Source of the DNA: Ascoidea tarda (nom. inval.)
Taxonomy: Eukaryota; Ascomycota; Saccharomycetes; Ascoideales; Ascoideaceae
DNA length: 30,038 bases
Direction: 5' to 3'
NCBI GenBank assembly: GCA_030560485.1
Contig: JAKTTS010000156.1
Coordinates: forward strand, 1-30,038
In this document: piece after piece, positions 9,774 to 19,400 of the stretch
Layout: each line of letters starts with the position of its first letter
How positions within the stretch are numbered: the stretch's first letter is position 1
Program-made: the position numbers and the translations under genes
The notes under the pieces: generated by a model
Databases searched by the model: none
What the model was told of the DNA's origin: nothing
Seen by the model: the letters and a program-made list of their open reading frames with translations, nothing else

Positions 9774-10699
9774 TATTGGTGATTGTTGATTGAGATTAAA
9801 AGAACTGGATGAATAATGTCATATCATATATCGTGGAAGATAGAAAGGGAGGAAAGTAGCTAATAGACAGTATAAGACAGTGGATAAAACAATAACAGAA
9901 GAATAGGATACAAAGCAGGTAGAATTTAGAAATAAATCAGAAATAATATTGAGATGATGAGATACAACGATATAATAAGACAAAAGAACAAAAAAAAACA
10001 AAGAATAAAACCAAATATAACGAAAGAATTCATTAAAAACAAAGGGAATTTTACCTTTTAATTTTTTCTGCTTTTTCTTTTTCGTCAGATGGCAGGAAAT
10101 AAAGTTGCGACGGCAAGCGCTGCACTGCGGGCCGTGCCTGACCTGCGTAATATGCATCTTATGCGGTTAATGCATCATTCAGCAGCCGTTTCTCAGCCTC
10201 TTCTGCTGGCGCTTTTGGCGCTGCGCTTTCCGCCAGCGCTGCTGTGACTGGCACCACCACGGTCTCGTCATCAGCAACAGCACCATCCAGCACAGGAGCA
10301 GCTCAGGCCAACCCAGAAGCAACCCAACCCAGAAGCAGCAGCACCGCCGCCGGAGAAGACCCGCGCACCAAAAGCAGCGCGCTGCCCGCCTGCATTCCCC
10401 AAAAAGAAACGCTTGGTGTGTGGAGAAAACGGCCACGCGCCCGCTGCAGCCTCCCATTTGGACCCCAATTCGCGGGAGTTCGCCGCGTGGGCCCGGCGCT
10501 TCTGCAGAGAAATGTGTACTGAAGCGGCCGGACCGGGCGCAGTCATTCAATGCGCTTAGACTAGCGCGCCTGCTTTGTCTTCTTTCGGCAATGTTGATTA
10601 CCTAAAAACATGTTTCATTATGTAAGCATTTATTGATTTTGGGTTGTTTTTTTTTGAGCCTCGGTGCATTGGTGGTAAAATTATGTCTCAATTTCGTAA

Positions 10700-10765
10700 A
10701 CAACTTGATGTTGTTGTAATTGTAATTGTGATTGTAATTGTGATTATAATTATAATAGTAATTAG
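10700..10765. repeat. Degenerate GTAATT/GTGATT repeat
   Basis: Repeats of GTAATT, GTGATT and ATAATT hexamers lie just past the CFT2 stop codon. They resemble the GATTAT array inside CFT2. Confidence 0.6.
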
Positions 10766-10780
10766 AATGGTAATGGTATT

Positions 10781-10786
10781 TATATA
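10781..10786 (-). terminator. TATATA just past the CFT2 stop
   Basis: TATATA follows the CFT2 TGA within a few bases on the minus strand and could serve as the 3' processing efficiency element. Confidence 0.35.
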
Positions 10787-10787
10787 T

Positions 10788-13700
10788 TCATACATATGCG
10801 AGTAGCCCACAAACAATCTCTCGCACCTCATAGTACAATTTGTTGGGTGTCCCATCGATAACAACATCTCCCTCGCTGAACTTCTTGATGCTCACATTCT
10901 CGTTGATCACCAACACTCCTTCGCCTTTGAACTCGATCTTATAGTTCAAGCTTTCGTATTTTTCAATGAGTATTTTCTTCAACTCGCTTAACTTGATGTC
11001 TCCAATTGCCAATGGGTTGTTTTTGATATTACTTAATTCTAGCAACGAGCTCGAGTTCACATTCTTCAACTCAATTCGTTTCACTGATTTATCTCTATTC
11101 TTGCTCAATTGTCGACCAGCACTCTCATCTTCTGGCTTATCCGAAACTTGCCCATACAAATGTGCTATAGATACCCCACCAGTGATCTTTTGCCACTTTA
11201 ATTTCTTGATCAACTCATCGTCCAATTTAACTTCAAAATTATTAAAGATCTTATCAATACTAATATCTGTATTGTCAAAGCTTTCAATAACCTCAAATGT
11301 CTTTCTCCTATCTTCCTTATCCTTGCCATCCTTACTGTCTTTATCTTCCTTATCATTCATACCAAACACTTGGCTGGTTTTGTTGATACTAACCAATGTG
11401 TTCTTCACTAGCTCGTCATTTCTCTCATATGTTAAATCTTTCATCAATATTATCTTCTTTGGTTTAATATTTTGTAATATAACTCGTAGCGACCTTAAAT
11501 CAACATGTCCTGATAAATCAATAAATGTTAGCCCACATCTGGCTATTATCCCAACTCGATTCAAAATCTGCTTCTTAGGTTCAAATTCACTATCAAATTC
11601 AATCATCTCATCTCCTTCATTCTCGTTATTATGATTGTAATTATAATTATGATTATGATTATGATTATGATTATGATTATGATTATGATTATGATTGTTA
11701 CTGTTAGAATTAGAATTAGAATTATTAGAATTATTGTTAGAATTATTATTAGAATTACTACTAATATTACCATTAATATTACTAGACTTATTACCGTTTT
11801 TCTCATTCATCTTATTACCACCACTATCATCATGGTTCCTTCCATTTTTACCAGTCTTATCATTAACTACTCCCTTAGAAATGGCATTTCCATTCAATCC
11901 ACTATTTCCATTGTTTGCATCTTTTTTCACAATCTCGTCCAAATTAAATATCTCCCCATAGTCATCATACTTCATTTTTTCAATCTCAAATGGAAACACT
12001 TTTTTTCTACTACTTACAATTTTTAATACATTTCGATCAATCAACATCTTATTTCTCTCTTTTTCGAGCATTTTTTCTTTCTTACTCTTCTTTACTCTTA
12101 TTCTCTCTTTATCCGTCTCCGTCTTGCTATTCTCAAAATTATTAAATCTATCAAATTCATAATCACTTTCAAATTCACTATCACTATCGCTCTCGCTTTC
12201 TTCTTCACTAGACGATTCATCGTTCTCCTCATTCAATCGAATCTTGATTTTCCCTCTTTTCTTATCCTCTCCAATGCCATCCTTATCATTATCGTCATCA
12301 TCCTCATCTTCATCATCATTATCATCATCATCATTGTCACCATTAGTATTATGACCGTCTTTATCACCATCCTCTTTACTAATACTGCCGCTCTTTCTCT
12401 TCATTTTACTCTTACTCTTACTCTTACTCTTACTCTTGCTCTTATTCTTATTCTTACTCTTTCTTTCCATCTCCTCTTTTTCCTTCATCTCTACCTCGGC
12501 TTTTCTTCTACTATTTAAAATCTCAAAATAATTTTTCAACTCATTCCCATTCAATTTTTCTTCAACAACTTGTAACGTCTTAAAGGAACTCTCATATGGC
12601 ACAGGTATTCCATCAATAACCTTCCCATCATTTTTCTGCTTACACAATAACTCCCATTTACTATATAAATCATATCCTAACGTGTTTCTTTGTGGTCTTT
12701 CCGTCAATATTATCGTAGTTCTATGATCATTACATAATTGTATAAAAGCAGAATGACTCTCGGATCCAACTTCAATATCTTGACCAACGCAAAATACAAC
12801 TTTTGGCCCAATATACTTAGGTAATTCAACAGCATCTGCTAATTCCACTCTTGATGCATCAAAGGGCACAGAGTTTTTATTGTTTCCGCTATTGCTGTTG
12901 CTGTTATTATTGTTCCCGTTGCCACCGTTGTTACCGCCACTGTTGTTATTCCCATTATTGGTGGTCCATTCTTTTATAACAGATGGAGACATCCATTCCA
13001 ACATTTTTCCCGCATATGTAAGAGCTCTTGTTCCAGTCTTGGATATTAACAATACTGGTATAAATGGCAATGATCTTAAATGAACATCCACTATATGAAC
13101 CAACTCCAACAATCTGGAGCCTAATGAAACAGGTAGAACTGCCGACCCACCATTATGTAGCGTTGCATCAATTAATTCTAAAAATTTGTCCACTCTTTTT
13201 TTATATGACAACGAACTGCCAACATTGGTGCTGGTTATGAAAACAGAGGGCTTAAAAAGATTCTCTTGAGAGATTAAATTTGCTCCTTCCAAATAACTGT
13301 CCCTTGAATGATTCCATTCGGGAGCATATATATATTTTTCCCCACTATAATTAAACAACCAGTTTATCCCACCAAGCGTATGACCGGCGTTTAAAGGCGT
13401 TAATACTATGGTGAAATTGTTGATATTCAAATTAATCGACTGGTGATGCTTTAAAAGCAAAATTGAATCAAAGGCTGTCTCAATATCATTAATCTCCAAT
13501 GGTGCACCAAAAATTGGACCAACAAGCCCCGCCGATCTGTACCTCTCAATGGTTTCAACTCTGCCAATGGTGGAAATAGGAAAAGTAGAATAAACAGGAA
13601 TCCTTGAAAGCAGAGAATTATTCTTATACAATATCGCATAGGCCCCAATACATTGAAAAGTAGGATGACTTAGCAAGATTACGTTTATGGATGGTAAAAT

Positions 13701-13862
13701 GTCTTCCAAGTATGTCAAATCAGTCTTGCAATCCCACCCAGGATCACACAAGATATTCAACAAGGCATTTGGATCAGACTCTAAATGAAAAGTTATCAAG
13801 CACGACCTGATCTTGGACTTCAGCGACTTTCCTGGAGGAACAATAGTCTTGAAGGTGAACAT
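10788..13862 (-). CDS. CFT2: Cleavage and polyadenylation factor subunit Cft2 (CPSF100)
   Basis: Cft2/Ydh1 is the inactive partner of the endonuclease Ysh1 in the nuclear pre-mRNA 3' end processing complex CPF. The N-terminal metallo-beta-lactamase fold shows DPGW (40-43) and LLSHPTFQCIGAYAIL (about 63-78). The last segment sits where active members carry the zinc ligands HxHxDH, so the fold is predicted catalytically dead, as in other CPSF100 proteins. GRVETIERYRSAGLVGP, the NAGHTLGG segment, EWNHSRD and the beta-CASP region follow. The C-terminus keeps GDIKLSELKK, EFKGEGVLVIN and IDGTPNKLYYEV, which align with yeast Cft2. At 1024 residues it exceeds the 859 of S. cerevisiae. Inserts are Asn/Gly-rich (about 300-327), K-S repeats (about 468-487), acidic (about 500-557) and His-Asn (about 720-740). 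The start at 13862 precedes conserved sequence closely. Confidence 0.93.
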   Translation of the reverse strand: MFTFKTIVPPGKSLKSKIRSCLITFHLESDPNALLNILCDPGWDCKTDLTYLEDILPSINVILLSHPTFQCIGAYAILYKNNSLLSRIPVYSTFPISTIGRVETIERYRSAGLVGPIFGAPLEINDIETAFDSILLLKHHQSINLNINNFTIVLTPLNAGHTLGGINWLFNYSGEKYIYAPEWNHSRDSYLEGANLISQENLFKPSVFITSTNVGSSLSYKKRVDKFLELIDATLHNGGSAVLPVSLGSRLLELVHIVDVHLRSLPFIPVLLISKTGTRALTYAGKMLEWMSPSVIKEWTTNNGNNNSGGNNGGNGNNNNSNSNSGNNKNSVPFDASRVELADAVELPKYIGPKVVFCVGQDIEVGSESHSAFIQLCNDHRTTIILTERPQRNTLGYDLYSKWELLCKQKNDGKVIDGIPVPYESSFKTLQVVEEKLNGNELKNYFEILNSRRKAEVEMKEKEEMERKSKNKNKSKSKSKSKSKSKMKRKSGSISKEDGDKDGHNTNGDNDDDDNDDEDEDDDDNDKDGIGEDKKRGKIKIRLNEENDESSSEEESESDSDSEFESDYEFDRFNNFENSKTETDKERIRVKKSKKEKMLEKERNKMLIDRNVLKIVSSRKKVFPFEIEKMKYDDYGEIFNLDEIVKKDANNGNSGLNGNAISKGVVNDKTGKNGRNHDDSGGNKMNEKNGNKSSNINGNISSNSNNNSNNNSNNSNSNSNSNNHNHNHNHNHNHNHNHNYNYNHNNENEGDEMIEFDSEFEPKKQILNRVGIIARCGLTFIDLSGHVDLRSLRVILQNIKPKKIILMKDLTYERNDELVKNTLVSINKTSQVFGMNDKEDKDSKDGKDKEDRRKTFEVIESFDNTDISIDKIFNNFEVKLDDELIKKLKWQKITGGVSIAHLYGQVSDKPEDESAGRQLSKNRDKSVKRIELKNVNSSSLLELSNIKNNPLAIGDIKLSELKKILIEKYESLNYKIEFKGEGVLVINENVSIKKFSEGDVVIDGTPNKLYYEVREIVCGLLAYV
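11651..11692 (-). repeat. GATTAT hexamer array (His-Asn repeat) in CFT2
   Basis: There are seven exact GATTAT copies on the plus strand with degenerate ones on both sides. Read on the coding strand they give alternating Asn and His, flanked by Asn/Ser- and Asn/Tyr-rich sequence. Confidence 0.9.
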
Positions 13863-14174
13863 TTCGTTAAGTGTGCTTCAAAACCTGGAAGCAAGATTAG
13901 ACTTCTCTTAGAAAATGGGCAGCGAATATTTTCCGTGTTACCCTGTCCGTCTTCTTATCCGCGTCCGTGTCAGGACAGAGCTGCGTATCCGGCTGCGGAC
14001 ATATCCGCGCACAAAAAGGACGGAATTTTTTTTTTTGCTGCAGCCTTTGGTGAATTTTCCTTCAGAGCGTCTTTCTGTCCATGTTGAGTAAGCAAAGCAT
14101 CCTTTTAGTGTCGTTGTTCCTGTAGTGTTATCTACTTTTCTTTGTGAGTGTTGTGGGTGGTGTTGCAAAATAAT
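13863..14174. promoter_or_regulatory. Divergent promoter of CFT2 and the DUF2009-like gene
   Basis: The 312 bp between two divergent start codons hold a GC-rich core at about 13930-14010. TATCCG occurs three times: TATCCGCG at 13956-13963 and 14002-14009, and TATCCGG at 13986-13992. An inverted repeat GCGGA-CATA-TCCGC (13995-14008) gives CGG-N6-CCG spacing. A TTACCC (13938-13943) is a weak Reb1-like match. Confidence 0.55.
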
Positions 14175-16136
14175 ATGACGATGAGCTCTGGCCCAGATTC
14201 AAAGCAGGAGATTGCTCAGCCTAATCTTACTGATATATTGGAAAATGACGATGTCGATTTGTACTTGTCTGATAAAGACGATCCATTGAACAAAATCGAC
14301 GATATCTCCAACGAATTTGACAACAGTGATTTGAACAACTTTAGAAATAACACCAACACCAACATCAACAATGGCACCGTTGAGCATAATAGCGAAAACT
14401 GTGTGGAGTGCACTGATATGCCAATTGAAGTTCATTGCAAAGAATGTGATGAAGACTTTTGCCGAATTTGTTTCAAATTGATCCATAACTCAGGAAAACG
14501 AGGGTTGCATAATATTACGATTCTCAAAAATGATAACACCAACACTACTAATGGTTTTGTTGGCAAAAAAGATCAGAATACTGGAAATAATATCACTGAT
14601 GGTAACAAAAACCAAAACGAAGATGAGTACGAATATAGTCAAGAGGAATTAGCCAAATTAGCTCAACCATTTAATTTGAATGACAATGAATCTGTTGGTT
14701 TATTGCTATTGAAGCAAATTAAAATTCAATCAAAATATATCCCTTTAAGATTAAACCACAAAGAAAGAGAACTATTTAGGTTACTAAATGCCGCTTTGAC
14801 AGTCTCTGAATATACTGATAAGATTGATATTTTCAGTTATGGATCTAAAACTAAAAAAATCGTTGCAACTTTAAAAGAATTGTGTTCTATTCTCTGTGGT
14901 TTGGTTATCTCAAAAAATTTTAAAATCGGTTCTGAATTAATCTTGGATAAAAATTTCAAAGACAATGAAGATTGGTTCAAAAATATTTTTGAAATCGGTA
15001 GAAGATACAAAATTATGAATCCCAATAGATTCAATGACAATTTCGGAAAATTATGCTATATTATAATGGATTCAAGATTACCGGATGTGAAAAATTTGTT
15101 GGAATTTGATTTTTATAAACCAATTACAACAATTTATAACTATTTGAATTCAAGAGAAGATAAAAAAATTTTGGAAATGTTTGATAACCCTTTGTTATTA
15201 AATGCTGTTAGTGAAATTTCTCCTATTAATAAATCAAGAAGACAAATTCAAAAAGAGATTAAAATTAAAGAATATTCTATTGAAAAAATAGCTTCAACAT
15301 ATTCGAATGGAAATGGCTTCAACAAAGAGGAAATTAAACAAGCTATCTATTCAATTGGCGACTACCATACTTATATTAATTCTAATAGAAAACCAATTGA
15401 TAGAATGATTAAAAGATTAAAAATATTTGATCCTAAAGTCCCGGTCAATGAAAAAACTGTTGGCAAATATTCATTAACTATTAGAGCAGGCAGGAAAAAC
15501 TCGAGATTATCCCATGATCACAACAAACAATATGACTATGTGTTACAGTCACTAAACCTTTGGTCAGTAGTCCAAAAGGAAATGTTTCAATTGTGGTCAT
15601 TAGCCGATTATGATTTGTTCAATGATCAAGTTATCTACAAATTGGTCTCAACGGGTCAGGGATTAAATCGAGTTAAAAACTGCCCATCTGTCCATCGAAA
15701 AATGTACCAAATATTAAATGAAGTTAAGCAAAAATCGGGATTTTGGATTGGATCGTCATATATCCATCTTGGAGATACCACAGTTCCCAACGCACTATTC
15801 TTTTTGGACAAGTATTTGCAAGTGCCCAAGATTATTTCTCCAATAGATAATACATTGCTAAAACTTGAAAGTGATAAAAACGAAGAAATATTTAAAAAGG
15901 ACAAGTTCCTTATTCAAATGATCGAAGAACAATATGGGGGTTTTTCCAATTTACAACTAAAGATCTGTTCGAGTTTCTTCACCGAAGCATTTAATGGAAG
16001 TGGAGGCGACGATTGGTTCAATGCTGGAAGTTGTATCGACGGGAGATTGACTAGTACGTGGGAGTGGGCTAACAACATTCATAAAAAGGACTACCACAAG
16101 TTCTTTCTTTTGTCAGGCTTCAATGGCTTCAACTAG
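14175..16136 (+). CDS. DUF2009 (UPF0652)-like protein with B-box-type zinc finger
   Basis: The function is unknown. The 653-residue product begins with an acidic, Asn-rich stretch. A B-box-like zinc-binding segment follows, with Cys at 76, 79, 88, 91, 96, 99 and His at 104 and 112 (core CVEC...CKECDEDFCRIC...H). The large remainder has conserved-looking blocks: RLNHKERELFRLLNAAL, LYNDQVIYKL-type sequence (here DYDLFNDQVIYKL), GFWIGSSYIHLGDTTVPNA, LDKYLQVPKI and a C-terminal AGSCIDGRLTSTWEWANN. From memory these resemble the DUF2009/UPF0652 family of fungi and plants; a profile search would settle this. The first ATG is at 14175; a second at 14181 is equally possible. The gene diverges from CFT2 and is followed about 300 bp later by the Zn2Cys6 gene on the same strand. 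Confidence 0.7.
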   Translation: MTMSSGPDSKQEIAQPNLTDILENDDVDLYLSDKDDPLNKIDDISNEFDNSDLNNFRNNTNTNINNGTVEHNSENCVECTDMPIEVHCKECDEDFCRICFKLIHNSGKRGLHNITILKNDNTNTTNGFVGKKDQNTGNNITDGNKNQNEDEYEYSQEELAKLAQPFNLNDNESVGLLLLKQIKIQSKYIPLRLNHKERELFRLLNAALTVSEYTDKIDIFSYGSKTKKIVATLKELCSILCGLVISKNFKIGSELILDKNFKDNEDWFKNIFEIGRRYKIMNPNRFNDNFGKLCYIIMDSRLPDVKNLLEFDFYKPITTIYNYLNSREDKKILEMFDNPLLLNAVSEISPINKSRRQIQKEIKIKEYSIEKIASTYSNGNGFNKEEIKQAIYSIGDYHTYINSNRKPIDRMIKRLKIFDPKVPVNEKTVGKYSLTIRAGRKNSRLSHDHNKQYDYVLQSLNLWSVVQKEMFQLWSLADYDLFNDQVIYKLVSTGQGLNRVKNCPSVHRKMYQILNEVKQKSGFWIGSSYIHLGDTTVPNALFFLDKYLQVPKIISPIDNTLLKLESDKNEEIFKKDKFLIQMIEEQYGGFSNLQLKICSSFFTEAFNGSGGDDWFNAGSCIDGRLTSTWEWANNIHKKDYHKFFLLSGFNGFN

Positions 16137-16442
16137 AGTCTTGCTTTTGCTGTTTTTGCTGCTTTTTCTGCTTTTGCTGCTGCTGGAAAAAGAAAAAAAG
16201 AAAAAAAGGTTTGCCCGTGGAACTTGAACCGCGGTCTTCCACGGGTGCTGCGGACATAGTTCTCAATACGGATAGGGTGTCATTTAGCGATTTCTATTTT
16301 CGGACTATTGCCGCTTCATATCATCTCTTTTTTGTATTTTATATCTTTTTATTCTGTTAATTTAATAGATTTTGTTACTTCTGTTTGTTTGCTTCAAAAT
16401 GTCATTCTACTTTTGTTCATAACTTCCAGATCGAATACCAAA
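16137..16442. promoter_or_regulatory. Upstream region of the Zn2Cys6 gene
   Basis: The 306 bp between tandem genes start with a T/C-rich tract (the 3' end of the upstream gene) and an A-rich tract. A GC-rich patch at 16212-16255 carries the inverted repeat listed separately. From 16310 on the DNA is AT-rich, as in a yeast leader. No TATA box is convincing. Confidence 0.5.
16214..16245. promoter_or_regulatory. Perfect 9-bp inverted repeat around CCGCGG
   Basis: CCCGTGGAA (16214-16222) and TTCCACGGG (16237-16245) are perfect inverted arms around a 14-nt spacer that itself contains the palindrome CCGCGG (16229-16234). Zn2Cys6 proteins bind paired CGG/CCG triplets, so this may be a zinc-cluster operator about 200 bp upstream of a zinc-cluster gene. 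Binding is inferred only. Confidence 0.45.
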
Positions 16443-19400
16443 ATGAGCCAACTAGATTCCAAGGCTGCACATCTTCATCCTGTCAAAAAGAGAAGAAGAA
16501 ACACTTCTGCATGTTCCAATTGTCGAAAAAAAAAGAGAAAAGTATGTTAGATGATATTATTATATTGCTCGATTTTGTTTAGCTCATTTTGTACTAACCA
16601 AGTTTTGAAACCTTGTATAATTCTATTTAACTTTTTTTTGTCAATTGTCTTACAGTGTGATAGACAAAGACCCTCGTGCAGTTTATGCATCAAAAACAAC
16701 ACCATTTGTATTTATCAAGAGCCAACTTGGATTTTAGACACTAAAAAGGTTGAAACTGCCATCAACAGCAATTTTCTTACAAACAATCATAAAGACTTTA
16801 ATGGAAATGCTCAGACCGGTGATACCATTTCCAGGAAAGCTGATGCTACCAGGTTAGATGATTCCAGTTCAAGCAATCAAGCTGACCATGATTACTATCA
16901 TAATTCAGAGAACCGCAATCAGAAAGACCCTAAACCTCCTGCTTACTTCCTCGCTGCTACTCAGCCAATTGGCTTGATTGATTTGTCAAAAAGTCATTCC
17001 AACCGAATTAAAATAGAAGATAATATCAACGCTCATCCCAAAAATCAGATAATACATACACATGATAGTAATAACATGGATGGTGAAAATAACTATGAAA
17101 ACAATAATCACCATACTAATATGCATAGCAATAACAGCTCCAATAACAATCGGCAAAATAAAAAATTCAGATATTTTATGCCAAATTTAAAGTTCAATGA
17201 TAAAATTAACGAAAATCAACTATTATCAATAACTGATGCTTCAAACAAAAATTTAAATAAAAAGGATGGCACCAACAACATTAATCATAAAAATCATAAA
17301 AACCACAAAAATGATACAAGTTCAATTAATAATCAATTTTTTAGTTTGTTTGAAAAATACCTGCCAGTATACTCAAAATCTTTTAAAATAATTAAAATGG
17401 GTCCATTTCACTGGTATATATATATTCAAAGAGATTACTATTTAAGACTACTCTATTCAAGTGTATTAAAATTCAAAACTGCTTCCAGTTATTTCAAAGC
17501 AAGATTAGGATTATCAACAAATAATAACCCCAATAATAACTCCAATAATTGCTACACAAAAATAGACACCAAAATGTCAAATATAATAAAAAGGAAAAAA
17601 TTCATTGCAAACACAAATTTAAAGTTGTCTTCCAATTTTCATTTAACTCTACCCTCAAACTTGCCTTTAAACCCTTCTTCGAGCACAAAATTGAACTCAA
17701 ATGACACTGATATCCTAAGTATAGTGAATCAATTCTTACCCGAAAAGAAAATCGTTTTAGAATATGTTGATATATTTTTCAAAAATGTTTATCCATTTTT
17801 TCCCTTTATTGATGAGTTATCATTTCGATTTTCAATTATAAATATTTATAATAATTCTCCAAAAAAGAATCTCTTAAATTATTCAAATAAAAAGGATTCT
17901 TTTGATGTTGCTATATTACTATTAGTCTTAAGATTAGCATATTTATCTGCTTTTTTTACTAACCTTTATAATGAGAACAATTATTTACTTTATGAAATTG
18001 ATCAATATGCTTTAACCCTTGTTAAATTGATTTTAAATAATTATAATTATTTGAAAAAATCTTCTTTAGAAATCTTTCAAATTATCTTATTAATGAGATT
18101 ATATAAATCTTTTGCCCCAGAAGAGTGTGACAGTTTAGAGGGCTATGATACAAATATATTAAATTCTCTATTAAACAGCACTGCTTTATCCATTGGTTTA
18201 AATAGGGATGTTTCTTTATTTTATCAGGTTTTAACTTTTAATAAACCTTGTTCAGAGTTTGAAAACATCAACAAATCCAATGAAAATTTAAATGATAATA
18301 TAAATCTTGTGGCTCAAAAAGCTCAAGCCGAATCAATTTGCCCTATGAAATCAAGTCAATTATTAAACCAAAAAACTAGTCCATTTAAATTAAGTTGGTT
18401 ATGGTCAAAATTATGGTTGGAGTTAAAAGATTTAGATTTCATTCATTCTACTACCTTTGGTGAACGCTTAAAATTATTCAATCAATTTGATGACAATCCC
18501 TTACCTAATTTTGAAAAGTTTGTTGAAAATTCAAATGCTGCAGATTTAAATATCGAAAAGGTTTCTGTCCAATGGCTAATTAAAAAAGATGAATTTAATA
18601 TAGTTTTATCTGATCTAATTGAGATGACCTTAACACCAGGAGTTAAAAAAAAGTATTTTAATGGAAAAAAAGTCGTAACCTCTCACTCAAATTCTCCGAA
18701 TGGTGTTGATGTTGGTTTATTACATTTCAAAATCAAACAAGTTGAAAATTATATCAACGATAACTTTGAAAATTCAAAGAGTTTAATTGAGAGTTTCAAA
18801 TCTTTAAAAGAAGAAAATAGTTTACCTATAAATAACGTTCTTGCTATATCTAAAATTCTTGAATTAAAGCTTTATTTAAGAGGATTAATTTACATTTTTC
18901 ATTTAAAATATTGTTTATATTTGCATTTTGAAAACTACCTGTTCTGCTCTTCATACGAGTTTTTAAAAGATAGTGTAATTACACATAATGAAATTATCTC
19001 TTTAATTAGGTTTTGGTCATTAAATTCAGAAGAGTATCTAGGGTCAAACAATAGTTTTAGCTGGTTTTTAACACCAGTACTTTGCTCTGCAGCTGAGCAA
19101 TCAATTCAATTTACGTTCAGTATGTTAGTTAAGATTTTGGATTTTGAATACTCTTTAAATGAGATTAATCAAAATAAAGTTGATCTAAATGAATTTTCTT
19201 CAAAAAATACTTTAGGGGAGTTGGTTATGATACAGAAAAGATTAAAACAACTTTTTGATATTCTCTTAAATACCAATAAGTTCATTTTTACCAATTTCAA
19301 AAAAGCTTCTGAAAATTATTATTTTAGTTGGAAATGGGGAATCACTCTTGAAACCGCTTTAAAAGCTTTAGAATCAGATTCGTTTGGGGGAGAGTTCAAC

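Larger units (their letters stand above)
9774..10787. other. REG1 promoter with GC-rich island and CFT2 3' end
   Basis: From about 10080 to 10590 the base composition switches sharply to GC-rich, then back to AT-rich. The island contains many GCGC/CGCG steps, an inverted repeat GCTGGCG/CGCCAGC (10205-10211 and 10231-10237) and two ATGCATC copies near 10150-10172. Open frames on both strands here follow from the lack of AT-rich stop codons and show no domain. I read it as a GC-rich promoter or nucleosome-depleted region for REG1. A structured RNA cannot be excluded. Confidence 0.5.

Noticed and set aside
10179-10605. Several overlapping open frames on both strands
   Set aside because: They overlap in the GC-rich island where stop codons are rare by composition; no domain or consistent codon bias is seen.
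11651-11692. Regular repeat array that might suggest CRISPR
   Set aside because: Short hexamers without spacers, inside a eukaryotic gene; a simple microsatellite.
11631-12026. Ile/Met-rich open frames opposite CFT2
   Set aside because: They are antisense shadows of the GATTAT repeat and Asn-rich coding sequence.
14148-14174. Earlier GTG start for the DUF2009-like gene
   Set aside because: Nuclear yeast genes start at ATG; the first in-frame ATG is at 14175.
16210-16260. Possible minus-strand tRNA (GGTTCAAGTTCC-like B box followed by a T-run)
   Set aside because: No matching acceptor strand or A box upstream, and the T-arm does not pair as a tRNA; the perfect 9-bp inverted repeat explains the pattern better.
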